The notes under the pieces were generated by a model, which saw only the letters and a program-made list of their open reading frames with translations, did no database searches and was not told the origin of the DNA. From Terriglobus albidus (GTDB lineage: Bacteria > Acidobacteriota > Terriglobia > Terriglobales > Acidobacteriaceae): a stretch of 64,000 nucleotides of DNA. Positions 8,877 through 16,418 of this stretch are shown piece after piece. The stretch covers positions 124,001 through 188,000 of the forward strand of contig NZ_JAGTAS010000049.1 of assembly GCF_025685425.1 (NCBI RefSeq). Direction: 5' to 3'. Each line of letters opens with the position of its first letter. Position 1 is the first letter of the stretch. A program made the translations under genes and the position numbers.

Positions 8877-9240
8877 CAACCAACCAGCAACCAGGGTGTA
8901 TCGACAAATTCAGTTGATCTGACACAGCATGACTGAAACTGGTGGGAGCAGCGGGGTCCCCATCCAGCCTTGCTGGATGGGGTGTTCAGCGGGCTTCAGC
9001 CCGCTGATAAAGGCTTAAAAGTAGACGAGCTTTAGCCCTGGGCCTTCTCCGTCCGTGAGGAAAAAGCCCAGGGCTGAAGCCCATTTCTATATGGGCCGAT
9101 AGACCGTGGGCTAAAAGCCCACGGCTCCCACCGATTCGAGCTTCGTTCGAACATCCCACCCATCGCGTTGCGATGGATGGGGCGCCCAGAGTATGGGCTA
9201 TCTGGAATTTGTCGATACGTCTTAGCAACCAGCAACTGCA
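8877..9240. repeat. Composite repeat element with GGTGGGAGC inverted ends and three hairpins
   Basis: This gene-free stretch between lysR and the HU gene is almost wholly repeat. It is bracketed by a 13-bp inverted repeat (TATCGACAAATTC at 8899-8911, GAATTTGTCGATA at 9205-9217) and by heptamers of the CTGGTTG type in opposite strand sense. The core, 8941-9132, starts GGTGGGAGC and ends GCTCCCACC and contains hairpins built on GCGGGCTTCAGCCCGC, on GGGCTNNAGCCC blocks and on GTGGGCTAAAAGCCCAC. Similar cores lie at 41329-41483 and 60369-60521. No coding capacity is apparent. Confidence 0.85.
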
Positions 9241-9249
9241 GTTAAAAGC

Positions 9250-9279
9250 CGAAGGCCAGGACTTGCGTCCTGGCCTTCG
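9250..9279. terminator. Strong hairpin, probable bidirectional terminator
   Basis: 13-bp perfect stem (GAAGGCCAGGAC / GTCCTGGCCTTC plus a closing C-G pair) with loop TTGC. On the minus strand it is followed by GGCTTTTAAC, so it could end HU transcription about 150 nt past the HU stop. Confidence 0.6.
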
Positions 9280-9428
9280 TGTTTCTGTTAGGTCCCGCCG
9301 CCGGTGCTCTCCCGCCCGTTTGCGCGGCGTTCTCCTCTCCGCGAAGAACGTTGGTCCGCGTTCCCAGTCGTGGCCTGCACGTCGGCTGCAAGAAATTGGA
9401 CTGCCAGCCGAAGGGCGAGTTGCCAAAA

Positions 9429-9725
9429 CTACTTCTTGGACGGAGCGATGACGTCCTTAGCGGCCTTAGCGACGCGGAACTTAACCACGGTCTTGGCCTT
9501 GATCTTGATGGTCTCGCCGGTCTGGGGGTTGCGGCCCAGACGAGCCTTGCGCTCAGCCTTCACCAGCTTACCGATGCCGGGGATCGTGAACTCGCCATTC
9601 TTCTTGGTCTCCTTGACCGCGGTCTCAGCCAGGAGGTCAAAGAAAGCGCCGACCTGCTTGTTCGTCAACTCAAGCTTCTCGGCCAGCGTGCGGATGAGGG
9701 CGGTCTTGGTCAGTCCCTTTGCCAT
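9429..9725 (-). CDS. HU-family DNA-binding protein
   Basis: 98-residue HU/IHF-type nucleoid protein. Seen: the N-terminal helical dimerisation part (GLTKTALIRTLAEKL), the PGIGKL turn and the beta-arm signature GRNPQTGETIKIKA, then a lysine-rich C-terminal tail (APSKK). Dimers bend and compact DNA. ATG 9725 is preceded by AAGGAG at good spacing; a longer frame to 9788 has no support. It is a single gene with a long A/T-rich leader side (9726-9950), which fits an abundantly expressed protein. Confidence 0.95.
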   Translation of the reverse strand: MAKGLTKTALIRTLAEKLELTNKQVGAFFDLLAETAVKETKKNGEFTIPGIGKLVKAERKARLGRNPQTGETIKIKAKTVVKFRVAKAAKDVIAPSKK

Positions 9726-10037
9726 TGTGTGTATCTCCTTAGTGCGTTCTACAGAATTCTGGTTGTCAGGATGCTTGCCCGATCCCACGCACCTTTTGGC
9801 AATCGCTAAATCGCCAGTGTTTACGCGGGTGGAAAGAACCTACCGCAACTCACACTGAGGCTTTGGCGAACGAAAGTCAAGGCCCAAACTTCAGTTTCCA
9901 CAGGTTTTTTCCGTGTTTTTTCGGTTTTTGTCGCTTTTTGGGTACCAAAGGGCCAAAAAACGGCGATTTACCAGCGGATTTGGTTCACCGTCAGCGGTCT
10001 GCTCCGGCCAGAGATCTATGGTGAGAACGAGCGTGCG
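9726..10037. other. Gap between HU promoter side and anti-sigma gene end
   Basis: No gene is seen. The HU promoter must be in the 9726-9850 part, though I see no clean -35/-10 pair. 9885-9965 is T-rich (runs such as GGTTTTTTCC and GTGTTTTTTCGG) and could hold the end of the leftward anti-sigma transcript or an HU upstream element. A TTTCCACAG 9-mer here resembles a weak DnaA box but stands alone. Confidence 0.4.
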
Positions 10038-10799
10038 TCAGGACTGAACACGCGCCAATACAGTCAGCAGAGCACCGAGATCACCATCGCCTACATCACC
10101 AACGGCTGTCATCGTGAGTCCATTTGTAGTCGTCGAACGGAGGCGATAGCCATGTCGCTCGATCGACAGCGGTGCGAGGACATCTCGTCGCATGAAGAAG
10201 ACAGAGACGTGGTGCTTCCGCGTCAGAAAAAGAAGCTGCGCTGCAGGCTCGCCGCCGATGTAGGTGAGATCCGCGCCTTGAAGCGTCGTCTCCGCCGGCA
10301 GCTCCGCAGGTTCCGGGAGATTGAAAGAATATGGCAGCTTGCCCTGAAACCAGGGTTTCACGGTGTGCTTGTCTGAGGAGAGAACCTGTGGGACAGAACT
10401 TTCCGGCAGCACAGCCAGATGCTGGTCAAAGAGCTCGGCGACTACGGGCGATAGAGCAGAGGGAATGGCAGGATGGAGCCCCCGCCATGAGATCAGAGAG
10501 ACGGTAAGCAAGACCAGCGCCGCAAGCGCGGCCCAGGTATATGCGCGCATGGGAACGATGCGGGCGCCGGACGTGCGTCCCCGCGTTGTAGCTATGAGAC
10601 GGTCTCGCATCTCCGGCGAGAGCGTGTAGCGCTGCGCTGCGCGCGCCGTTGCGGTTTTGAGCTGTGTGGCCGAGAGAACAGCGAGCGCGCAGGTGTGACA
10701 CGCAGCAAGATGTTCCTGTGCGGCGGCAACCTCCTGTGCCGCGAGCTCATGATCGACCAGCGCGGCAATGGTCGTGGGAGTGAGGTGATCGGTGTTCAT
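10038..10799 (-). CDS. Membrane anti-sigma factor with zinc-binding HC2-type motif
   Basis: 253 residues. The N-terminal cytosolic part carries the anti-sigma zinc motif HLAACHTC (H-x3-C-x2-C, about residues 30-37), then one membrane span (AYTWAALAALVLLTVSLISW, about 86-105) and a C-terminal outer domain. The outer part (VKPWFQGKLPYSFNLPEP, YIGGEPAAQLLFL, HHVSVFFM) is typical of a family of anti-sigma proteins often found next to ECF sigma genes. It is co-translated with the sigma factor gene: the start overlaps the sigma stop by 4 nt. The inferred role is to hold the sigma factor inactive until an envelope or redox signal arrives. Confidence 0.85.
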   Translation of the reverse strand: MNTDHLTPTTIAALVDHELAAQEVAAAQEHLAACHTCALAVLSATQLKTATARAAQRYTLSPEMRDRLIATTRGRTSGARIVPMRAYTWAALAALVLLTVSLISWRGLHPAIPSALSPVVAELFDQHLAVLPESSVPQVLSSDKHTVKPWFQGKLPYSFNLPEPAELPAETTLQGADLTYIGGEPAAQLLFLTRKHHVSVFFMRRDVLAPLSIERHGYRLRSTTTNGLTMTAVGDVGDGDLGALLTVLARVQS

Positions 10800-11431
10800 C
10801 GAGAACCTCCAAATCGCGGCTGCAAAAGTTTGCGTAGTGCCTGCCGGGCGCGGGCGAGACGCGACATGACGGTGCCGATGGGGATATCGAGGACGTCGGC
10901 GATCTCCTTGTACGAGAGCTCTTCCAGGTCGCAGAGCAGCAACACCTCCCGCTGCGGCGTTGAGAGTTGTGCTAACGCATCCTGCACCAGTGCAATGTTG
11001 TCGAGACGGATAAGCTCCTGCTCCGGCGTAAGGCCCGCGCTTGGCGGGTCGAAGGCATCTTCCTGATCTTCAAGAAATACCGTACGTGATTCCGCGATCG
11101 CTGTACGAGAGTTCAGAAAAGCATTGCGCTGAATGCGGAAGACCCATGCCTTGAAGTTAGTTCCGGGCTGAAAGCTGTCGAAGGCGCGCAACGCCTTGGA
11201 CAGTGTCTCCTGCACAAGGTCTTCAGCTTCGGCCTCATCGCGACAGAGCCAGCGGGCATGGTTGTAGAGAGCGGCAAGCTGCGGCAGTGCGAGATCCTCA
11301 AATCCCACACGCGAGCGCCTGCCGAAGTCCATGGCGACGATGTTAGACGATCCCGCATTCGCCGACGAGTTCCCGCCCTTCGTGGAGGAAGGTGGAGGGG
11401 ATCCACGAAGAAGGAAGGTCGCAGACGCCAT
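10796..11431 (-). CDS. ECF-type sigma-70 family RNA polymerase sigma factor
   Basis: 211 residues as drawn. Region 2 (ALYNHARWLCRDEAEAEDLV, then GTNFKAWVFRIQRNAFLN) and region 4 (QLSTPQREVLLLCDLEELSYKEIADVLDIPIGTVMSRLAR in two parts) are clear and there is no region 3, which defines the ECF type. The first 33 residues are low-complexity; ATG 11332 (MDFGRRSRVGF) would give a 178-residue protein closer to the family and may be the true start. Operon with its anti-sigma gene, and divergent from a Tat phosphoesterase-cytochrome c pair that may be its regulon. Confidence 0.88.
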   Translation of the reverse strand: MASATFLLRGSPPPSSTKGGNSSANAGSSNIVAMDFGRRSRVGFEDLALPQLAALYNHARWLCRDEAEAEDLVQETLSKALRAFDSFQPGTNFKAWVFRIQRNAFLNSRTAIAESRTVFLEDQEDAFDPPSAGLTPEQELIRLDNIALVQDALAQLSTPQREVLLLCDLEELSYKEIADVLDIPIGTVMSRLARARQALRKLLQPRFGGSR

Positions 11432-11527
11432 CGCCTGTTAAACCGGTGAACCGCTTTTTTATTCCATCAGTGTCTTTCGCGGAATAATCCAGGCACTGCG
11501 CGGTTCTTTGCCACGGAGGGAAGAGCA
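11432..11527. promoter_or_regulatory. Divergent promoter region with mirrored GGAATAA / GCGGTTC elements
   Basis: GGAATAA followed by GCGGTTC occurs on both strands of this 96-bp gap (plus strand 11481-11487 with 11500-11506; minus strand around 11465 to 11449). ECF sigma factors usually recognise a GGAA-type -35. The spacing differs between the two directions, so this is only a suggestion that the sigma factor controls its own operon and the opposite one. Confidence 0.3.
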
Positions 11528-12490
11528 ATGGCAGAGAACAAAACGCAGGATGAGAACAAGGGAGCCGGTGACGGGATCGACCGTCGTCGATTTCTGGAGT
11601 GCATGGCATGGGCAGGAACAGGACTACTATGGACGATCGCCGGAGGCGTGCCGACGGCGAAGCTGCTGGCACAGGGAACAAAACAACGGATAACAGGGCA
11701 CGAAGCCTTCTCGTTCGTACAGATCAGCGATTCGCATATCGGCTTCAACAAGGGGGCGAATCCAGATGTTACGGGCACGCTGCAAACTGCGATCGAGCGG
11801 GCAAAGATGCCGAGTGGAGCTGCGCCGGAGTTTTTGCTGCACACCGGCGATATCACACAGAACTCAAAGCCGGCGGAGTTCGACACTGCCGCTCAGATCG
11901 TGAAGGGCTTCGGGAAGGAGGTCTTTTACGTTCCGGGAGAGCATGACTTCATCGACGACGGTGAACAGTACAAGCAGCGCTTCGGCAAAGGGACACATGG
12001 CACCGGCTGGTACAGCTTTGATCACAAAGGCGTTCGCTTCCTTGGGCTGAACAACTGCGTTCAGGTCGATGCGATGGGCAACCTTGGCGCCGAGCAGCTT
12101 GCGTGGATGAAGGCAGAGCTGAGCGGACTGAGTGCATCGACGCCGATCGTCGTCTTCGCTCATATCCCGTTATGGATGGTGTACGAGCAATGGGGCTGGG
12201 GCACGAAAGACGGCGAGCAGGCGCTCGCTCTGTTGAAGCGCTTCGGATCGGTGACCGTGCTGAACGGACATATCCACCAGGTGGTGCAGAAGGTGGAAGG
12301 CAATGTGACCTTCCATACAGCACGCGCAACGGCCTTTCCTCAACCAGCGCCGGGATCAGCGCCGAATCCCGGACCGATGGTAGTGCCCGCAGGCAAGCTC
12401 CGCTCTGCTCTTGGCGTGACGCACGTCAAGGTCACGCGCGGGCAGAACCATCTCGCAGTCGTGGATCACGCGCTGACGGAGCAAGTATGA
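11528..12490 (+). CDS. Tat-exported calcineurin-like metallophosphoesterase
   Basis: 320 residues. The N-terminus has a twin-arginine motif (DRRRFLECM, residues 19-27) and hydrophobic segment, so export in folded form is likely. Metallophosphoesterase motifs: DSHIG (D-x-H) near residue 69, HTGDITQNSK near 103, GEHDF (in place of the usual GNHD) near 138, and GHIHQ near 251. The Asn to Glu change in the GNHD motif is worth noting because that Asn normally contacts metal and phosphate. The ribosome site GGAGGGAAGAGCA precedes ATG 11528. It overlaps the next (cytochrome) gene by 4 nt, so the two are translationally coupled. Confidence 0.85.
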   Translation: MAENKTQDENKGAGDGIDRRRFLECMAWAGTGLLWTIAGGVPTAKLLAQGTKQRITGHEAFSFVQISDSHIGFNKGANPDVTGTLQTAIERAKMPSGAAPEFLLHTGDITQNSKPAEFDTAAQIVKGFGKEVFYVPGEHDFIDDGEQYKQRFGKGTHGTGWYSFDHKGVRFLGLNNCVQVDAMGNLGAEQLAWMKAELSGLSASTPIVVFAHIPLWMVYEQWGWGTKDGEQALALLKRFGSVTVLNGHIHQVVQKVEGNVTFHTARATAFPQPAPGSAPNPGPMVVPAGKLRSALGVTHVKVTRGQNHLAVVDHALTEQV

Positions 12491-13251
12491 ACGCGATGAA
12501 GCTTGCCGTGGGCGTGCTGCTGGGCAGCGCGGTCTCGATCGCGGCAGGAAGCTGGCATCCCTGGGGCGATCTGCATACTGTCCCTCCCTCAGACCGCAGC
12601 ACCTTGCTGCAAGCGGCGGGCCTCCGGGTACAGGCACGTGAAGCGCTTGTCACCAAGTGCGCCGACTGTCACTCGGAGACGACGGCGTGGCCTGCCTATG
12701 CACGGTTTGCTCCGGGGAGCTGGCTGATTGAGCGTGACGTCGCGGAAGGGCGGCGTCACCTCGATCTCTCCCAATGGCAGCAGCTCTCGGCCGAGCGTCA
12801 GGAGGTACTGAAGCAGGAGATTGCGCAACAGGCAAAGCGAGGATCGATGCCGCCGATGCAGTATCGCTGGCTGCATCCGGGCGCGGCGCTGACGAAGGAT
12901 GAGATTGCAGCGTTGACGAGTCTGCTGCCGGCGGACGCGGGTGGAAGCGGTGCGGGAGATGCAATGCGTGGTAAAGCGCTCTTCGAACGGCGATGCACGG
13001 GATGTCATGCGTTGGACAGCAATCGTGAGGGGCCGAGGTTGCGGGGTGTCTTTGGGCGCCAGGCGGGGAGTGCTGCGGGGTTTGTCTATTCATCAGCGTT
13101 GCGCGAACGGCATGTCGCGTGGGACAGTGCGGGACTGGAGCGGTGGCTGCGCGATCCGGACGAATTGGTGTCTGGAAACAATATGGATTTCAGTGTGCCG
13201 AAGAGTCAGGAGAGAGCGGATATTGTGGCGTTTTTGGCCTCACTGAAGTGA
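12487..13251 (+). CDS. Dihaem cytochrome c, haem-binding domain plus class I domain
   Basis: 254 residues with an N-terminal signal segment (MKLAVGVLLGSAVSIAAGSW). Two CxxCH haem sites: CADCH near residue 59, in a haem-binding (pfam14376-like) domain that includes PPMQYRWLHP, and CTGCH near 173, in a mono-haem class I cytochrome domain. In the second domain NNMDF supplies the likely axial methionine. Periplasmic electron carrier; the partner is unknown. It overlaps the phosphoesterase stop as ATGA, so both proteins are made from one message, opposite an ECF sigma/anti-sigma pair. The alternative start at 12103 lies inside the phosphoesterase gene and is rejected. Confidence 0.87.
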   Translation: MNAMKLAVGVLLGSAVSIAAGSWHPWGDLHTVPPSDRSTLLQAAGLRVQAREALVTKCADCHSETTAWPAYARFAPGSWLIERDVAEGRRHLDLSQWQQLSAERQEVLKQEIAQQAKRGSMPPMQYRWLHPGAALTKDEIAALTSLLPADAGGSGAGDAMRGKALFERRCTGCHALDSNREGPRLRGVFGRQAGSAAGFVYSSALRERHVAWDSAGLERWLRDPDELVSGNNMDFSVPKSQERADIVAFLASLK

Positions 13252-13255
13252 AGTA

Positions 13256-13396
13256 CGTTGAAAGTTAAAAGTTGAAAGTTGAAGACGTACTGTATGGGTA
13301 AGCTGGGTCTCGTGCCTTCACCGAGTGAAGACAGCTCGCGCGTAGCGCGAATACCCCACGTCCCTAGGGGACCTGGGGCACCCGGGTTTGTGCAGC
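13256..13396 (+). repeat. Heptamer repeat copy with tail, then palindromic repeat
   Basis: Four units (GTTGAA AGTTAAA AGTTGAA AGTTGAA) start 5 nt after the cytochrome stop and run into the tail GACGTACTGTATGGGT (to about 13300). A CGCGCGTAGCGCG...CCCCACGTCCCTAGGGGAC...GGGGCACCCGG block follows to 13391. Confidence 0.85.
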
Positions 13397-13397
13397 G

Positions 13398-14096
13398 TTA
13401 GAGGCCGAAGATTGGTTTGCGCTTCTGGGGTAGCAGGGGAGTGTTGATCAGCGTCACCAGAGGTGCGATGGCTTTGAAGCGCTTGATGATCTCTTTGCCG
13501 ATGGCGGGTGTGAGCGCCGTATCCACCGGCAGCGTGACGGAGCGGCCCCACTGCTTGTTACGAATGAGATCGATCGCCGGGTGATCGGCTGGAAAGCCTT
13601 TCGGAGGGCGAGTAAGCGAGGTGGCTTCATCGTGGGGAAAGAGCTTTACCAGCGGCTTCGCCGTGTAGAGCTTGCGCATCTCTGCATGATGGTCGAGCAG
13701 GTATCGGCGCACAGCAAGCAATTGCTCTGGTTGCGGCATATAGCAGCCGGCGGCGATGAGTAGTTCTTTACCGGAGATGTGGAAGTAGAAGCCTGCGCCC
13801 GAGGTCTTTTCCAGGCCGGTGCGTACCCACCATGCGCCGATGTGCTCTTTGTAGGGTCGCTTGTCGTTGGAGAAGCGGGTATCGCGATAAATGCGGAAGA
13901 GGATCTTCTGCGGAGGACGCACGTGATCGGGAGCGAAGTCTTCCATGGCGTGCGTGATCTCAGAGATCAGCGCCAGCATGGGAGTCTTCAGCTCGCGCTC
14001 AAAGATCTCTTTGCGTGGTTGGAACCAGTCACGATCGTTGTTGCGTTTCAGGTCGCGCAGGAACTTCAGGGCTGCAGGGGTAAAGTGTGTTGCCAT
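13398..14096 (-). CDS. DUF2461 domain protein
   Basis: 232 residues that match the whole DUF2461 (TIGR02453) family: a FLRDLKRNNDRDWFQPRKEIFE N-terminus (given in part), FRIYRDTRFSNDKRPYKEH in the middle, then GAGFYFHISGKELLIAAGCY and RRYLLDHHAEM. Function is unknown in the family; no catalytic motif is established. Its start is 15 nt downstream of the next gene's stop on the same strand, so it is probably the second gene of a two-gene operon with the MDR enzyme. Confidence 0.88.
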   Translation of the reverse strand: MATHFTPAALKFLRDLKRNNDRDWFQPRKEIFERELKTPMLALISEITHAMEDFAPDHVRPPQKILFRIYRDTRFSNDKRPYKEHIGAWWVRTGLEKTSGAGFYFHISGKELLIAAGCYMPQPEQLLAVRRYLLDHHAEMRKLYTAKPLVKLFPHDEATSLTRPPKGFPADHPAIDLIRNKQWGRSVTLPVDTALTPAIGKEIIKRFKAIAPLVTLINTPLLPQKRKPIFGL

Positions 14097-14111
14097 GGCG
14101 TGCTGTAAGGG

Positions 14112-15113
14112 TTACTCCCATCCACTGAGCACCAGCTTACCGCGCACCTTGCCGGTAGCGATGCGTTCGTGTGCAGAGCGCAGATTCGCGGAATTGATGA
14201 TGCCGAGATGATCGCCGGCGGTGGTGCGGATGGCGCCGGAGTCGACCATGGTAGCGACCTGCTTGAGAAGCTCGCCCTGCTGCTCGATGTCCGCCGTCTG
14301 GAACATGGAGCGGGCGAACATGTACTCCCAGTGGAGCGAGGCCGCTTTGCGCTTCAGCAGCTTGACGTCGATGGATGCGGGATCGTCGATAAGCCCCAGA
14401 TGACCCTGCGGAGCGAGCACCTCGGCGAGCTGCGGAAAGTGATCCTGCGTATTGGTGAGGCTGGCGATGAGGTCTGGCTGGCGGCCGTTGAGTTGGGGTG
14501 ACAGCGGTTGGGAGTGGTCGATGACCTGGTGCGCTCCCAGTTGCTCGACCCATGCCTTCGTCTCGGGGCGGGAGGCGGTACCGATGATGTGCAGACCGGT
14601 TAACTGGCGGGCGAGCTGAACCAGAATCGAGCCGACTCCGCCTGCGGCGCCCACAATCAAAAGTGAGCGTGTGTCGTCCTTGCGTCCGGGAATGACACCT
14701 AGCCGGTCGAAGAGCAGCTCCCAGGCGGTGATAGCGGTAAGCGGAAGGGCGGCGGCATGGGCAAAATCCAGCGAGTTCGGCTTCCCGGCGGCGATACGCT
14801 CGTCGACGAGGTGGAGCTGGGCGTTGGTGCCCTGACGCAGCAACGTGCCCGAGTAAAAAACCTCGTCCCCAGGACGGAAGCCTTTGACCTCGGGACCGAC
14901 CGCCTTCACCACGCCGGCGGCGTCGTAGCCAAGAACGCGGTAAGGCTGACCGTCAACGGGACCGGCATTCTGTCGGACCTTCATGTCGACCGGGTTGATT
15001 GAGATGGCTTTGACCTCAACCAGGAGGTCGCGGCCGGCAGCGACCGGGTCTGGGAGGGTGATGTCCTGCAGAACGTCGGGAGGTCCGGGCTGGGTATATC
15101 CAATGGCGCGCAT
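14112..15113 (-). CDS. Zinc-type alcohol dehydrogenase-family (MDR) quinone reductase-like protein
   Basis: 333-residue medium-chain dehydrogenase. N-terminal GroES-like part (MRAIGYTQPGPPDVLQDI, VKAISINPVDMKVRQ, GYDAAGVV, GDEVFYSG) and an NADP-binding Rossmann domain with GAAGGVGSILVQLA near residue 157. The usual catalytic zinc ligands are absent, so it belongs to the zinc-free zeta-crystallin/quinone oxidoreductase side; the best match by eye is the TIGR02817-type family. It likely reduces quinones or enones with NADPH. Upstream of DUF2461 on the same strand. Confidence 0.85.
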   Translation of the reverse strand: MRAIGYTQPGPPDVLQDITLPDPVAAGRDLLVEVKAISINPVDMKVRQNAGPVDGQPYRVLGYDAAGVVKAVGPEVKGFRPGDEVFYSGTLLRQGTNAQLHLVDERIAAGKPNSLDFAHAAALPLTAITAWELLFDRLGVIPGRKDDTRSLLIVGAAGGVGSILVQLARQLTGLHIIGTASRPETKAWVEQLGAHQVIDHSQPLSPQLNGRQPDLIASLTNTQDHFPQLAEVLAPQGHLGLIDDPASIDVKLLKRKAASLHWEYMFARSMFQTADIEQQGELLKQVATMVDSGAIRTTAGDHLGIINSANLRSAHERIATGKVRGKLVLSGWE

Positions 15114-15181
15114 CGTATCCTTTGAGACTCAGATGCCGATAAGGGGTCTGAAGCATCTGATTTATAGATCGAGGTTAGATC

Positions 15182-15613
15182 ATGATTCACACATGCCACC
15201 ATTGCGGGCAGAAGAATCGGATTCCGGTCAGGCATCTGGCAGACATTGGCCGATGTGGCAAGTGCAAGGCTCCGCTGCCGCCGGTGTCGAAGCCGATCAA
15301 TGTGGATGCGACGGAATTCGATGACATCGTGCAGCAGTCTCCAGTACCCGTGCTGGTGGACTTCTGGGCAGACTGGTGCGGTCCGTGCCGCATGGCAGCG
15401 CCATATGTGGCTGAGGTGGCCAGCGCCATGGCGGGAGAGGCTGTGGTGCTGAAAGTCGATACCGAGGCCAATCCGCAGTTGAGTGCGCGTTACCAGGTGC
15501 GCGGGATTCCAAACTTTATCGTCTTCCGCAATGGACGGGTCGTAGCGCAGCAGGCCGGTGTAGTGCCGGCAGAGCAGATGATGCAGTGGATCAGAACAGC
15601 GAAGAACAGTTGA
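15182..15613 (+). CDS. trxC: Thioredoxin 2 (zinc-finger thioredoxin)
   Basis: 143 residues. The N-terminal 30 residues carry two CxxC pairs (CHHC at 5-8, CGKC at 28-31) that bind zinc in TrxC, followed by a standard thioredoxin fold with active site WADWCGPCRMAAPYV (CGPC near residues 65-68) and the cis-proline segment RGIPNFIVF. Cytosolic disulfide reductase; in TrxC of other bacteria the zinc module tunes redox activity. The GAGGTTAGATC upstream of ATG gives a ribosome site. The stop TGA is inside the first unit of a heptamer repeat. Starts 68 bp from the divergent MDR gene. Confidence 0.93.
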   Translation: MIHTCHHCGQKNRIPVRHLADIGRCGKCKAPLPPVSKPINVDATEFDDIVQQSPVPVLVDFWADWCGPCRMAAPYVAEVASAMAGEAVVLKVDTEANPQLSARYQVRGIPNFIVFRNGRVVAQQAGVVPAEQMMQWIRTAKNS

Positions 15614-15700
15614 AAGTTAAAAGTTGAAAGTGAAGACGTACGGCATGGGTTGGCAAGGGAGTCTTGCCTGCCCTATTTGCCAGTTGCCAGTTGCCGTTAA
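15608..15700 (+). repeat. Heptamer repeat copy with tail, then second heptamer type
   Basis: AGTTGAA AGTTAAA AGTTGAA AGTGAAG then ACGTACGGCATGGGTT, beginning inside the trxC stop region. About 25 nt later comes a different 7-bp run (TTGCCAG TTGCCAG TTGCCGT, 15677-15697). Confidence 0.85.
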
Positions 15701-15773
15701 GTTGGCCCTGGCGGTGGAGCTGGAGGTTATCTGGAAGGTTGTTGGAAATTTGGAGGGTTGACGGAGTAAGAAT

Positions 15774-16262
15774 ATGGGCATGCGTTCTGCGCTGGTTGGT
15801 TTGGTCGCCTGTCTTCTTTCTGCCTGTGCCTGGGCGCAGGATGTGTGCCGGCAGATTGGCGCCGACGATTGCCGCGATTCCATTGCCTTTCTGCATGAGT
15901 TCCGGGCGGCGCTGGAAAAGAACGATAAAGTGGCGGTTGCCTTGATGCTGGACTACCCGGTGCGGGCGACTGTGAAGGGTAAGTCGAAGCTGGTCTCGCG
16001 GCAGGGATTGCTGGAACACTTTGACGAGATCTTCGATCCGGTGACGCGGTGCGCCATTCTGAAGTCGGAGGATAAGGACCTCTTCCACAACTGGCAGGGG
16101 TACATGATCGCTGACGGCCGCATCTGGTGGGACAAGCGGGCGCCGAAGGGGACACCGAAGGTCAAGCTGGCCGATGAGGAGTTCGTGCGGCTGCTTCCAT
16201 TCCATGTCATCACCATCAATAACGGTGGACCGACGACGGTGGCAGCCTGCGGCGGAAAATAG
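15774..16262 (+). CDS. Secreted or lipoprotein of unknown function
   Basis: 162 residues (160 if ATG 15780 is used). The N-terminal signal (MRSALVGLVACLLSACAWAQ) contains LSAC, which fits a lipobox, and also AWA-Q, which fits signal peptidase I, so the mature form is uncertain. The mature part is soluble with several cysteines (VCRQIGADDCRD) and a segment resembling an NTF2-like fold (AALEKNDKVAVALMLDYP; LVSRQGLLEHFDEIFD). I do not recognise a named family. Preceded by a palindromic repeat and followed by one at 16290-16378, so it appears to be a single-gene unit. Confidence 0.7.
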   Translation: MGMRSALVGLVACLLSACAWAQDVCRQIGADDCRDSIAFLHEFRAALEKNDKVAVALMLDYPVRATVKGKSKLVSRQGLLEHFDEIFDPVTRCAILKSEDKDLFHNWQGYMIADGRIWWDKRAPKGTPKVKLADEEFVRLLPFHVITINNGGPTTVAACGGK

Positions 16263-16289
16263 AAAGAGACCGTCCTTCGACAAGTGTCG

Positions 16290-16378
16290 GTAGAGAAGCA
16301 GATTTCTCGCTCCCTTTCGGTCGACCGCCTCAACGAGCAAGCTCGCTGGGGACCCCGGGGAGCTACGAAATGACAAAC
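16290..16378. repeat. AGCAGATTTCTC / GAAATGACAAA repeat with nested hairpin
   Basis: AGAAGCAGATTTCTCGCT ... GAGCTACGAAATGACAAAC with an inserted AGCAAGCTCGCTGGGGACCCC block. It is the longest version of a repeat seen also near 1.63, 18.8, 26.03, 35.4, 43.0, 48.05 and (reverse) 56.37 kb. Confidence 0.7.
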
Positions 16379-16418
16379 AAAAAATCTGAGGTATTCTCAA
16401 GACCGCTGAGGTTCTCCT

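Noticed and set aside
9890-9905. TTTCCACAG as a DnaA box near the HU gene
   Set aside because: A single weak match with no neighbours.
12103-12486. Upstream extension of the cytochrome frame
   Set aside because: It overlaps the phosphoesterase gene in another frame; the ATG at 12487 begins a signal segment.
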